In this document: in pieces, positions 1 to 8,018 of the stretch
Layout: every line of letters begins with the position of its first letter
Position numbering within the stretch: position 1 is the stretch's first letter
Assembly: GCA_964477815.1 (NCBI GenBank)
Contig: CAYZEO010000003.1
Location: 1-54,572, forward strand
Origin: DAOVGZ01 sp964477815
Lineage (GTDB): Bacteria; Babelota; Babeliae; Babelales; Vermiphilaceae
Direction of reading: 5' to 3'
Length of the DNA: 54,572 nt
The notes under the pieces: generated by a model
What the model saw: the letters and a program-made list of their open reading frames with translations, nothing else
Told to the model about the DNA's origin: nothing
Database searches by the model: none
Translations under genes and position numbers: made by a program

Positions 1-83
1 TGGTATCACAGATTCTCAATGGTCCACAATAAGATCATTGCTTTCACATAAAAAACACGACGTGGAAGGCCGTATGCAAACCT

Positions 84-392
84 GAGATTTGTGTTATCAT
101 TTATCGATGTGAATACCATTTTGTGTGGATTCCAAAGTATAGGTAAAGAATTCTTCTTGAAGAGGTTAAGCCAAGGCTAAAAGAAATTTTGTCTCAACTT
201 TGTGGGTGGCAGGGTATAGAGGTATTGGAAGGCAGTATTTGTGTGGACCATGTACACATGTATTTGTCCGTTCCTCCAAAGTTATTTCCAAGCAAAGTGA
301 TACAAGTTCTAAAGGGAAAGAGTTCTGAACTATTGAGAAAAGAATTTTCAGAGATTTCAAAGAGTTTCTTACGTCGAGTTCGTGTTACCTAG
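84..392 (+). pseudogene. IS200/IS605-type TnpA transposase remnant
   Basis: Decayed Y1 (HUH) transposase. The frame beginning near base 84 reads CEYHFVWIPKYR, the usual N-terminal strand of IS200 TnpA, then hits an in-frame TAA at 144-146 where a Lys codon is expected. The same frame continues with LLEEVKPRLKEIL and the metal-binding His pair in DHVHMYLSVPP, followed by PSKVIQVLKGKSS, all typical of the family. It stops at 392 after about 100 codons, where about 150 are expected. The catalytic-Tyr helix is missing, so it cannot be active. No intact copy and no TnpB or IscB partner is present in the window. Confidence 0.85.
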
Positions 393-535
393 AATTTTTA
401 AATGCTATTAGTTGAGGCTTGTCTAGCGTTTTGTAAGCTTAATGGACAAAAAGGTTGCTAGTACAAGGACTTTCAAAAAATGGAAATTAGGGTATTCTAA
501 TCCGATAATTAGATGATGATATTGGCATACTTGAG

Positions 536-627
536 GGAGAGATGGCAGAGTGGTCGAATGCGGTCGCCTCGAAAGCGATTATCTCGTATAAACGGGATCG
601 GGGGTTCGAATCCCCCTCTCTCCTCCA
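536..627 (+). tRNA. tRNA-Ser (anticodon CGA)
   Basis: Class II tRNA with a long variable arm. The acceptor stem GGAGAGA (536-542) pairs with TCTCTCC (617-623). The anticodon stem GTCGC/GCGAT encloses the loop CTCGAAA, giving anticodon CGA for the UCG codon. The T arm is GGGGG-TTCGAAT-CCCCC (600-616). CCA is encoded at 625-627. The discriminator reads T, whereas serine tRNAs usually have G. A dispersed repeat starts directly at the CCA end. Confidence 0.95.
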
Positions 628-733
628 GCCTTCGCCAAGGCTCCGGCTGGCAGGCCATCTTTCTAAAGGAATTAGTTTATTGACGAAGAAAAAATGTTTG
701 AAATAAAAGGCGAAGGCTGTCCGCCGTAGCCAG
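625..733. repeat. Dispersed repeat family B, copy at the tRNA-Ser 3' end
   Basis: CCAGCCTTCGCCAAGG begins on the tRNA CCA, and a partly inverted arm GGCGAAGGCTGTCCGCCGT lies at 709-727. The 14 bases CCAGCCTTCGCCAA recur exactly at the CCA end of the tRNA-Glu gene near 53.9 kb. The arms are richer in G+C than the surrounding DNA. Confidence 0.7.
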
Positions 734-779
734 TTTTTTACTTTTTTTACTCCTATGTAATGAATCATTAAGGTAGTTT

Positions 780-2021
780 ATGATCAGATTAAAATCGATT
801 TTGTTAAGTACTCTCTTTTTTGTATCTTTCCCTCTTTATTCTATGGTTTGTGACAATCAGTGGTTTCCACTTTTTCCAAAGCCACATTCTAGGACGACTG
901 AAAAGCCGTCCTGGTTTGTTGTAGATGTTTTTTTCACGACAGCCGATAGTGCCTATGACGACAAAGAGAATGAGATACCTATTCCAAGTCTTTTGGGTGA
1001 ATATGATCAAAATAAACTTGGTACAGCGTTAACATTGGTTGGAAAAGAAAATCCGATGCCGGATGAGTTTCGTGGTGCGAAAATTCCATGGAGTGTGTGC
1101 GGAAAGATTCAATCTCAAGGTATTGGTTTTGGATATGAGCAAAAGTTGTTTCATCCTGTTTCAGTAGGATTTTCTTGGTTGTTAATGCATGTTCATTCGC
1201 GACAGGAATTTTCTTTGAAACACGGGGAAGCAGGTTTTTTGATTAAAGAAGATGGTGACGTTCGTGAAATTGAAGACGCTCGACGACAGATGCATAAAGA
1301 GTTAGGGATGTGTGACGCGCAATCAAGTATAACTGGAATGGGAGATTTTGATCTTTTCGTTCGATTTGGAAACATTTGGGATTATGAGCTTAAATGTCGC
1401 ACCATTGATGCAGGGCTTTCTTTAGGGTTGTTAATGCCTTCAGGAGTCAGTAGGGATGTGAATAATGCTGCAACAGTTCCGTTTGGTGGCAATGGTCATT
1501 GGGGCATGTACTTGCAAGCTGATGCTGAATGTGAGTTGAAGGAGGATTGGAAGTTTGGATTTTTTGCTCGTTTGACAAAAAGGTTTGAAAAAACATTTGA
1601 TGCTCGATTAACGGTGGCAGGTGAGCATCCTCTTTTTGGCGCTTTGGTTGCACCTGTTTCTGTTTTGCCTGGTGTTAATTTCACTTTTGCTCCGTATTTT
1701 TCGATGGAAAATTTACGTCAAGGTCTTGGGATTCGTGTTGCATACCATTTAACTCTTCAGCAAGAAAATTGTTGGGCTGATCTTCGTTCGAGAAAGAATC
1801 GTGAAAATCTTCCTGCAGAAGATAAAAAGTTGCGCAAGATTTCCGGCTGGGCCTCCGATTATGCAACCTTGACAGCATTTTATGATTTTGGAAAAGTTGA
1901 AGTTGAGTCCAATCACAAACCGATTGTTACACTGTCCTGGGATATTCCATTTTTGTTATTTGTAGCAAAAAATGTTTGTAAAACACATCGTGTGTCATTG
2001 GGGCTAGGGGTTGCATTTTAA
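780..2021 (+). CDS. Exported outer-membrane beta-barrel-like protein (family 1)
   Basis: A 413-residue protein with a clear signal peptide (about residues 1-21, MIRLKSILLSTLFFVSFPLY), alternating aromatic/polar strands and a terminal Phe (SLGLGVAF), as in outer-membrane barrels recognised by BamA. A PFGGNGHWG segment, an FEKTF segment and a late SGW segment recur in the protein encoded at 48.8-50.1 kb, so the two are distant paralogs. The start has a good ribosome site, AAGGTAG. mreB follows 25 bases after the stop, so co-transcription is possible. Function is unknown; porin or adhesin-like roles are guesses. Confidence 0.85.
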   Translation: MIRLKSILLSTLFFVSFPLYSMVCDNQWFPLFPKPHSRTTEKPSWFVVDVFFTTADSAYDDKENEIPIPSLLGEYDQNKLGTALTLVGKENPMPDEFRGAKIPWSVCGKIQSQGIGFGYEQKLFHPVSVGFSWLLMHVHSRQEFSLKHGEAGFLIKEDGDVREIEDARRQMHKELGMCDAQSSITGMGDFDLFVRFGNIWDYELKCRTIDAGLSLGLLMPSGVSRDVNNAATVPFGGNGHWGMYLQADAECELKEDWKFGFFARLTKRFEKTFDARLTVAGEHPLFGALVAPVSVLPGVNFTFAPYFSMENLRQGLGIRVAYHLTLQQENCWADLRSRKNRENLPAEDKKLRKISGWASDYATLTAFYDFGKVEVESNHKPIVTLSWDIPFLLFVAKNVCKTHRVSLGLGVAF

Positions 2022-2046
2022 TGATATGTAGTGCTGAAGGAATACT

Positions 2047-3087
2047 ATGAGGTTTTTTCCCGCTCGATTATTTAGAATTTTTTCCAATGATATGGCGATT
2101 GATCTAGGAACAGCAAATACAGTTGTTTACGTGAGAAATAAAGGCATTGTATTAAATGAACCATCGGTTGTGGCCGTTAGAACGGATTCAAACAAGGTCC
2201 TTGCCGCAGGTAAGGGTGCAAAAGAGATGCTTGGCAAAACGCCAGAAAATATTATTGCATCTCGTCCGCTGAAAGATGGGGTTATTGCTGATTTTGAATT
2301 GACCGAAAGTATGCTCAGATATTTTATCAGGACGGTGCATAATGATCGCAGAACGTTGGTTAGCCCTCGAATGATTATCGGTGTTCCATCTGGTATCACA
2401 CAAGTTGAAAAGCGTGCGGTTGAGGAAACAGCAAAACAGGCTGGAGCTCGAGATGTGCATACGATTATGGAGCCTATGGCTGCGGCAATAGGTGCAGGAC
2501 TTCCTGTTCAAGAGCCATCTGGGAACATGATTGTTGATATTGGTGGGGGTACGACGGAAGTTGCGGTTATTTCCTTAAAAAATGTTGTATTTTGTCGTTC
2601 AATTCGTGTCGGCGGTGATCATATGGATCGCTCGATTGTTCAGTATGTAAAAAGAAAGTATAAACTTCTGATTGGTGAACGAACAGCTGAGCAGATTAAG
2701 ATGTCCATTGGTTCGGCTTTACTTCCCTCTGGTGCAAGTAAAGAAAGTATTGAGGTTAAGGGGCGAGATCTAGTATCAGGTGTTCCCAAGACAGTCACTT
2801 TGACTGCTCCAGAAGTGAATGAATCGTTGCTAGAGACCATCGCTAGTATTATTGATGTTGTTCGTGTTGCGCTTGAAAATACTCCACCTGAGCTGTCATC
2901 TGATCTTGTCGATAAAGGAATTATGATGGCGGGAGGAGGAGCTTTGCTTAAGGGGCTTGACCAGTTGATAGCAAAAGAAACGGGATTGCCAGTCTGTTTG
3001 GCTGATGATCCGTTGTTTTGCGTTGTAAATGGTGCTGGGATGGCTCTTGAAAAGCTCGATTTCTTCCGTGATGCTTTGATGAAATAA
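2047..3087 (+). CDS. mreB: Rod shape-determining protein MreB
   Basis: Bacterial actin that forms membrane-associated filaments and directs the elongasome that lays down side-wall peptidoglycan. At 346 residues it is full length. Visible actin-fold signatures are the phosphate-1 loop DLGTANT near residue 20, the phosphate-2 loop VDIGGGTTEVAVI near 162, and the adenosine loop MAGGGALLKG near 297. The Phe/Arg-rich N-terminus (MRFFPARLFRIF) fits an amphipathic membrane helix. The ribosome site AAGGA precedes ATG. mreC and mreD do not follow; a repeat element separates it from rsmA. Together with murG, uppS and the PBP in this window it indicates a peptidoglycan wall. Confidence 0.97.
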   Translation: MRFFPARLFRIFSNDMAIDLGTANTVVYVRNKGIVLNEPSVVAVRTDSNKVLAAGKGAKEMLGKTPENIIASRPLKDGVIADFELTESMLRYFIRTVHNDRRTLVSPRMIIGVPSGITQVEKRAVEETAKQAGARDVHTIMEPMAAAIGAGLPVQEPSGNMIVDIGGGTTEVAVISLKNVVFCRSIRVGGDHMDRSIVQYVKRKYKLLIGERTAEQIKMSIGSALLPSGASKESIEVKGRDLVSGVPKTVTLTAPEVNESLLETIASIIDVVRVALENTPPELSSDLVDKGIMMAGGGALLKGLDQLIAKETGLPVCLADDPLFCVVNGAGMALEKLDFFRDALMK

Positions 3088-3109
3088 GGGATTTTACATG
3101 TTTTGTATT

Positions 3110-3272
3110 ATGGTTCGATACACACTTCGCTTCGCTTCGTGCACTCACCACGAACGGGAGGGTTAGTTGTCATTCTTAGTAGAGACTCCAAGCCAAAAAA
3201 CAAAAAGTTTCCTATTCCGTTCGTGGTGAGTGTCCTTCGTAGCCAAAGGCGGAGAAGGGTGTATCGAACCAT
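3110..3272. repeat. Dispersed inverted-repeat element, family A, complete copy
   Basis: The left arm starts ATGGTTCGATACAC and runs to CACTCACCACGAACGGGAGGG (to 3162). The right arm (3217-3272) is its inverse, starting CCGTTCGTGGTGAGTG and ending GTATCGAACCAT. About 54 bases of unrelated A-rich sequence separate the arms. Related copies lie at about 32.13-32.37 kb and 40.76 kb. A short reading frame crosses it but has no protein-like features. Confidence 0.85.
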
Positions 3273-3320
3273 GCAAGCCCAGGAGATTCCTTTTATTAAA
3301 TTTGTGTTAGGTGTAAAAAC

Positions 3321-4118
3321 GTGCCGAGATCTAAAAACATTCGACTAAAAAAAAAATTTGGGCAACATTTTTTGCGTGATAAAAACATAACGCGTTCTGC
3401 AATTAATCATGTTTCGATAAATTCAGAAACATCCATTTTTGAAATCGGCTGTGGAGATGGTTTTTTGACTCGTGAAATTTTGGCAACAGATGCAGCTCGT
3501 TTGTGGGTTTTTGAAATCGATCCAGAGTGGGCTAAATATATCGAAAAAGAATTTGGTTCTGACGGTCGTTTGACCGTTTTTGAACAAAATATTTTAGATG
3601 TTGATTTTTCATCATTTCAAGAACACAAACCCTGGACATTGCTTGCCAATCTACCTTATCAGGTTACATTTCCGATTTTGTATATGCTTCAGCGCAATCG
3701 GCATTTACTGGCTGAGGGGGTGGTGATGGTACAAGAAGAGGTTGCACAAAAGATTCTTAAAACTGGTGGAAGAGGTTATGGATATCCATCTTTATTTCTT
3801 CAACACTACTTCGATTGGAAACTTTTAAATAAAGTTTCACCTTCGTCGTTTTATCCTCCTCCGAAAGTTTTTTCCCGCCTTCTTTATTTTAAACTAAAAG
3901 AGGTTGTTCAAATGATTCCGAACGAGCAACGTTTTTGGAAGTTTATTAAGATCTGCTTTCGTCAGCCTAGAAGAACGCTCAAAAATAATCTTGCACAAAG
4001 CCACTTTGATTTTTCACAAATCGAAGAGAGTATGCTTGGTCTTAGGGCACAGCAACTTAAGATTGACGATTTTTTGAGTCTTTGGAGCGTGCTTTCCGCA
4101 TCTGACTCGCCTGCTTAA
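3321..4118 (+). CDS. rsmA: 16S rRNA (A1518/A1519-N6)-dimethyltransferase RsmA (KsgA)
   Basis: Dimethylates the two adjacent adenosines in helix 45 of 16S rRNA using SAM, a late 30S maturation step. At 265 residues it is full length. It opens with the family signature KKKFGQHFL, then the SAM loop FEIGCGDGFLTREIL and the catalytic NLPY motif (NLPYQVTFPILY). GTG is chosen as start because it places the FGQHFL motif about 12 residues in, as usual. The 3' end overlaps the convergent hydrolase gene by 62 bases, so the two transcripts would form an antisense overlap. Confidence 0.96.
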   Translation: MPRSKNIRLKKKFGQHFLRDKNITRSAINHVSINSETSIFEIGCGDGFLTREILATDAARLWVFEIDPEWAKYIEKEFGSDGRLTVFEQNILDVDFSSFQEHKPWTLLANLPYQVTFPILYMLQRNRHLLAEGVVMVQEEVAQKILKTGGRGYGYPSLFLQHYFDWKLLNKVSPSSFYPPPKVFSRLLYFKLKEVVQMIPNEQRFWKFIKICFRQPRRTLKNNLAQSHFDFSQIEESMLGLRAQQLKIDDFLSLWSVLSASDSPA

Positions 4119-5391
4119 TAGCAAGCTTAACTTGTCGTTCGTATTCTTGTTTTGTGTTTGGTTTGACAGAAAACTGGCTAGCAAGTTTTTTGATATCAGA
4201 GAGGAGCTCCTCAGGTAAAAACTGTGTGACGGTATGAATGCCGTTACTTTTGACGATCATCACTAGCTGTTCGGGGCGAAGGTCAACTACCAAATGGCTG
4301 CCGTGGTTTTTTTCGTATTTTTGAGCAGCATCAAGAATAGCTGGCAGTAGTGCGACCATAGGAATAGGATTGAATGGGAAGTGTTGACGGTATCCTCTGC
4401 GAGTCCAGCCAAAGAACCACAGTTCAAGGTGGGCAGGTGAGATGGTCCTTAGCAGTGGGGAGCTTCCAGAAATGATACTTGTTTTTTTAAAGTTTCTTCG
4501 TGGATCGTTTTTTTTGTTCCACCTTTTTTTTGTGGTTCTGTTGCGAACTACACGAATTCGAATCTGTTTGAGTTTTTTAGGGAGCTGAAAATCTTCTCGT
4601 GCAACAAACGTTTGCCTAGAAAAAAGACTTCCTTCAGCAAAAAGGTCCAATCCCTGTATGCGATCTGCACTGGAATAGATGTTGTATACTTTTTTAAATA
4701 TTGGGCTTTTGATCTTGTAGTCTATTCCTTTGTGTAGTGGAACACCAATCAAAACGAGTCGATCGATAGATATTTTGTAAGATGGATTATCTTTTGTATG
4801 AACAACGCCAAGATTAAGTGCAATATTCCCGCCGTGACTATAACCTATAATGGTGGTGTGGGTTTTAATACCTTGATCTTCAAATCTTCTGATTTCATCC
4901 GCTAGCTCTCTGTAAAAACTTTGTGAGGCTTTGTAACGGAATTTTTTGCTAATCAAGCCGTCCCAGCCATATGTATAGTACCGATTAAATCTACCAGGCT
5001 TTTTGTGAAACCATCGTTCAAGTGAGTTGAAAGTTCTGCCAAGCGCAGCTTCAGGACGTCCGGGTTTGATATCCATATCTATTTTTTGCAGCCCCAGTCC
5101 CTGGATAGGCTGATTTTTACGGAAAAATGTGTTGTCCCGTATTATTTTTGTAGCATCAAAGTATAATGTGTCTTCAATTTCATCTTTTGCAATCGCCGAT
5201 AATCGTTTAATAGATGGACGCTTGATTAGGTGCGTAAGGCTTCCATGAACAAAAACGGTAAGGTAAACTTCTTTTTTTGCCTTTGCCTTAGTGTTTTCAG
5301 TATATTTTGCTGTTGTTTTGTAGGCAGCAAATGGCGTTGCCACGAGGGCAGAAATGAAAATTGCGATAAAAAAAATCTTTTCCCGGGCCAT
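4057..5391 (-). CDS. Exported alpha/beta hydrolase (lipase-like)
   Basis: A 444-residue protein with an N-terminal signal or anchor segment (IFFIAIFISALVATPFAAY). The fold signatures are an oxyanion-type VHGSLTH near residue 48 and the nucleophile elbow GYSHGG with Ser185. The late His of the triad cannot be placed with certainty. This points to an extracytoplasmic esterase, lipase or amidase; the substrate is unknown. The C-terminus is strongly basic (RQVKLAIKQASQMRKARSKDSKNRQS). It stands alone on its strand and converges on rsmA with a 62-base overlap. Confidence 0.85.
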   Translation of the reverse strand: MAREKIFFIAIFISALVATPFAAYKTTAKYTENTKAKAKKEVYLTVFVHGSLTHLIKRPSIKRLSAIAKDEIEDTLYFDATKIIRDNTFFRKNQPIQGLGLQKIDMDIKPGRPEAALGRTFNSLERWFHKKPGRFNRYYTYGWDGLISKKFRYKASQSFYRELADEIRRFEDQGIKTHTTIIGYSHGGNIALNLGVVHTKDNPSYKISIDRLVLIGVPLHKGIDYKIKSPIFKKVYNIYSSADRIQGLDLFAEGSLFSRQTFVAREDFQLPKKLKQIRIRVVRNRTTKKRWNKKNDPRRNFKKTSIISGSSPLLRTISPAHLELWFFGWTRRGYRQHFPFNPIPMVALLPAILDAAQKYEKNHGSHLVVDLRPEQLVMIVKSNGIHTVTQFLPEELLSDIKKLASQFSVKPNTKQEYERQVKLAIKQASQMRKARSKDSKNRQS

Positions 5392-5713
5392 TTCTTTCTT
5401 TCTGAAAGTATTTAGTGCTTTTCGGTTTCATTCTCAGTATACCAATAAGCGTGGCTAGTTTTCAAACAGAAATGATTGCTTCTTTTTTGGTTTTTTTATG
5501 TTGTCTTGCTTATTGAACAGTGAGTTTGACCTGGTTCCAATAGATTTTGGGAGGTTTTTTGTCTCTTTTTGTGTAACTATTTTCAATTTTATCAGGCTGA
5601 GAGTAGATTGGGTTTGTGATTGAATGGGATATATAGTAAAAAATATTTTTTTTGAGAAATGATGGCAATCTTTACGTTAAAAGTAAGGTTGCGGCTAAAA
5701 AGAGGGAGAGTTT
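5392..5713. other. Intergenic region between divergent hydrolase and LOG genes
   Basis: A 322-base A+T-rich stretch that should hold the two divergent promoters. I see no RNA gene, repeat or convincing paired -35/-10. An AGGGAG ribosome site lies just before the downstream ATG at 5714. Confidence 0.5.
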
Positions 5714-6385
5714 ATGTTTTTTCGTCGATTGTGGATGTGTACCAAGATTTTTTACGGTGCATTTAGGGTGTTGTTTCAAGTAGTGCGTGGGGCATGGCAT
5801 CTTTCCAAGCTGCAAAAGCCGTTTGTTTCTATTTTTGGCGGTGCGCGGCTCTCGCAAGAAAGTCCATATGCTATGCAGGCAAACGAGCTTGCTCGTCGAC
5901 TGGTCGATCATGATGTTTCTGTTTTGACAGGTGGTGGCCCAGGTGTTATGCATGCTGCTAATTGTGGTGCCATAAAGCCACGAAATGGTGGCAAGGGGCG
6001 TAGCGTTGGAATTGGTGTAAAAGAACTTGGTGAAGGGCGCAACCCATGTGTTCAAGAATATTTTGAGTTGGACTATTTTTTCGCTCGTAAATGGTTGCTC
6101 ACTCGTTATTCTACCGCCTTTGTTGTATTTCCAGGTGGTTTTGGAACCATGGATGAGCTTTCTGAAGTATTAACGCTTATTCAAACAAGAAAACTGGATC
6201 GAGTACCGATTTTGTTGGTCGGAAAAGAATACTGGGATCCATTTATGGAATGGGTCAAGGATGAAGCAATTGTTCATGATCTGATTTCTAAAAAAGATCT
6301 TGAGCTTTTGACGGTAACAAATGACCTCGAACAAGTATTTTGCACGGTCCGTGATGAGTGTGATCTAGTTTCTAAAAAAATATAA
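5714..6385 (+). CDS. LOG-family (Lonely Guy-type) protein, copy 1
   Basis: A 223-residue Rossmann-type protein with the family motifs GGGPGVM near residue 74 and PGGFGTMDE near residue 136, preceded by the conserved RKWLLTRYS segment. Characterised LOG enzymes are nucleoside 5'-monophosphate phosphoribohydrolases, releasing a base from (cytokinin or purine) NMP; older databases call them lysine decarboxylases. The natural substrate here is unknown. A hydrophobic or amphipathic N-terminus (FFRRLWMCTKIFYGAFRVLFQVV) precedes the fold. It is followed by a paralog 131 bases downstream with a terminator between them, so the two can be transcribed separately. Confidence 0.93.
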   Translation: MFFRRLWMCTKIFYGAFRVLFQVVRGAWHLSKLQKPFVSIFGGARLSQESPYAMQANELARRLVDHDVSVLTGGGPGVMHAANCGAIKPRNGGKGRSVGIGVKELGEGRNPCVQEYFELDYFFARKWLLTRYSTAFVVFPGGFGTMDELSEVLTLIQTRKLDRVPILLVGKEYWDPFMEWVKDEAIVHDLISKKDLELLTVTNDLEQVFCTVRDECDLVSKKI

Positions 6386-6456
6386 AGAAAAAATCTTACG
6401 AGTTCTTCACTTTGTTTGTTAACCTGTTCGATGTTTTTTGGGGAGGGATGAAATGT

Positions 6457-6478
6457 GCTGCCCCTGGGCGGCTTTTTT
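6457..6478 (+). terminator. Rho-independent terminator after LOG copy 1
   Basis: Stem GCTGCC/GGCGGC with loop CCTG, followed by six T. It lies 72 bases after the first LOG stop and 38 bases before the second LOG start. Confidence 0.85.
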
Positions 6479-6516
6479 GTGCAGTAAATAATGTACTTAA
6501 ATAGATCGGAGAACAT

Positions 6517-7185
6517 ATGAAGTTTAGATATATGCGTCAAAGCCTGTCGATTTTTTTTCACTCAATTAAGGTTGGGTATCAAATGATGACAGGTTTTTTC
6601 CGTTTAGCCCAATTACCAATGCCTGTAGTTACTGTTTTTGGCGGAGCAAAAGTAAAAAAAACTGATAAATTTTTTAATTCTGCACATGATCTTGCACAGC
6701 GATTTGCCAGAGGTGGTGTTTCTGTTATCACTGGCGGAGGTCCGGGAATTATGACTGCTGCTTGTTGTGGTGCAGCGTCGACGCGGAAAAAGGGTGAAAG
6801 AGCACGAACATTAGGTATTGCTGTCAGCGGCGTTGATGAAGATTACATCAATCCATGCGCAGACACTTTGTATGTTAACTATTTTTTTATGCGCAAATGG
6901 CTTCTTGTGCGATACTCTGTTGGATTTGTGGTGTTTCCTGGAGGAATAGGGACGGTTGATGAGCTGTTTGATCTGTTGAACATGGTTAAACATCATCGAG
7001 TTCCAGATCTTCCTATAGTTCTTGTAGGCAAGGAGTATTGGAACCCTATTGTTCAGTGGGTTCAGTCTGCTTTCAAGCATGAGTTGGTAAATGAACGACT
7101 TACAAAACTTTTTGTTGTAACTGATAGCATCGACGAAGCTTATGACCTTGTGTACGATTTTTGTGAAAGTTATATTGACGTTTGA
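6517..7185 (+). CDS. LOG-family (Lonely Guy-type) protein, copy 2
   Basis: A 222-residue paralog of the preceding gene with the same order of motifs: GGGPGIM near residue 70, RKWLLVRYS, and PGGIGTVDE near residue 142. It also keeps the amphipathic N-terminal extension (SIFFHSIKVGYQMMTGFFRLAQL). Both copies retain the Arg and Glu used by characterised phosphoribohydrolases, so neither looks dead. They differ throughout, so the duplication is old. The ribosome site GGAG lies before ATG. Substrate unknown. Confidence 0.93.
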   Translation: MKFRYMRQSLSIFFHSIKVGYQMMTGFFRLAQLPMPVVTVFGGAKVKKTDKFFNSAHDLAQRFARGGVSVITGGGPGIMTAACCGAASTRKKGERARTLGIAVSGVDEDYINPCADTLYVNYFFMRKWLLVRYSVGFVVFPGGIGTVDELFDLLNMVKHHRVPDLPIVLVGKEYWNPIVQWVQSAFKHELVNERLTKLFVVTDSIDEAYDLVYDFCESYIDV

Positions 7186-7190
7186 TTAAA

Positions 7191-7229
7191 AAAGAGGCTC
7201 CTCTATTTTTAGAAGAGCTTCTTTTTCTA
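7191..7229. terminator. Terminator hairpin between LOG copy 2 and the convergent gene
   Basis: An imperfect 14-base-pair stem (7191-7204 with 7211-7224, one wobble and one mismatch) followed by a T-rich tail. It can serve the plus-strand LOG gene. Confidence 0.65.
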
Positions 7230-7272
7230 TTTTTTTGTCACTGTTGTTTTCACTATATTTTTGGGGATCCTG

Positions 7273-7875
7273 TTATTGGGTTACGGTTTTTTTTATACAT
7301 TCAAAATCAAAGATGTATTTTCCAAACTTTGCCAAAGGTTCTACGATACTTTTTTTTGTTTTTTTTGCAGCACAAGCTATGTAGCCGCATGCAGTGAGAA
7401 TTGCGCTAACGATTTTATTTTTAGCTATAGGTAGCCCAATTGTTAATAGAAGGCTTGAGAAGCGAGATGTTGTTTTAAGAACTCTTTTACCTTCAGGGTA
7501 GCATCTAAGAAGCTTGATGTGATACATAAAGTTTCGGGATTTTTTAAAAGGCCACTCTAAGCAAAGGGCAACGAAAACTCTTGAAATGGTTTTTTCTATT
7601 CCAAGATAATTTCCGAGAGCCTTGCCAATGGATAAGGCAAGTATAGACTTTACCAAACCTTCACTCAATCCTAGAGCGAGTGATTTTGCCTGAATTATTG
7701 CCCATTCTTTAGCATTCTCTGATGTATATGCATTGAATACCTTTTGTTTTTTTTTACTAACTGTTTTAACTGTTGATTCTGATTTAAGGGCATTCAAATG
7801 AGTCGCTTGCCCGAGAGCTATGGATGCTGCAAACGCAAATGTTAGGGCTCTAAATATTTTTTTATTTTTCTTCAT
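7273..7875 (-). CDS. Hypothetical exported or membrane protein
   Basis: A 200-residue protein that I do not recognise. The N-terminus is a signal peptide or anchor (ALTFAFAASIALGQATHLNA), then a Lys/Ser-rich linker. Moderately hydrophobic segments follow near residues 65-110 (SLALGLSEGLVKSILALSIG; VFVALCLEWPF) and 140-175 (SLLLTIGLPIA; AILTACGYIACAA). It has a strong ribosome site GGAGGT ten bases before ATG. It is probably a membrane-associated protein specific to this lineage. Confidence 0.75.
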   Translation of the reverse strand: MKKNKKIFRALTFAFAASIALGQATHLNALKSESTVKTVSKKKQKVFNAYTSENAKEWAIIQAKSLALGLSEGLVKSILALSIGKALGNYLGIEKTISRVFVALCLEWPFKKSRNFMYHIKLLRCYPEGKRVLKTTSRFSSLLLTIGLPIAKNKIVSAILTACGYIACAAKKTKKSIVEPLAKFGKYIFDFECIKKTVTQ

Positions 7876-8018
7876 GGAATAACAACCTCCGCGGCCTTTC
7901 AGGCCAAAAACAACCTTTGTTTTTATTTTCTACTTATATTTTATCAAAATTTGATTTTTTGCGAAACAGGCCTGTCGATATGTCGACCAGATCTGCCTAT
8001 TGTTGTTTTCGGGGGGGG

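Noticed and set aside
3103..3348. Open frame across the family A inverted repeat
   Set aside because: Its sequence is made by the repeat arms and it runs into the rsmA start; no ribosome site.
5714..7185. Lysine decarboxylase annotation for the tandem pair
   Set aside because: GGGPG and PGGxGTxxE are LOG phosphoribohydrolase motifs; the decarboxylase name is historical and no PLP site is present.
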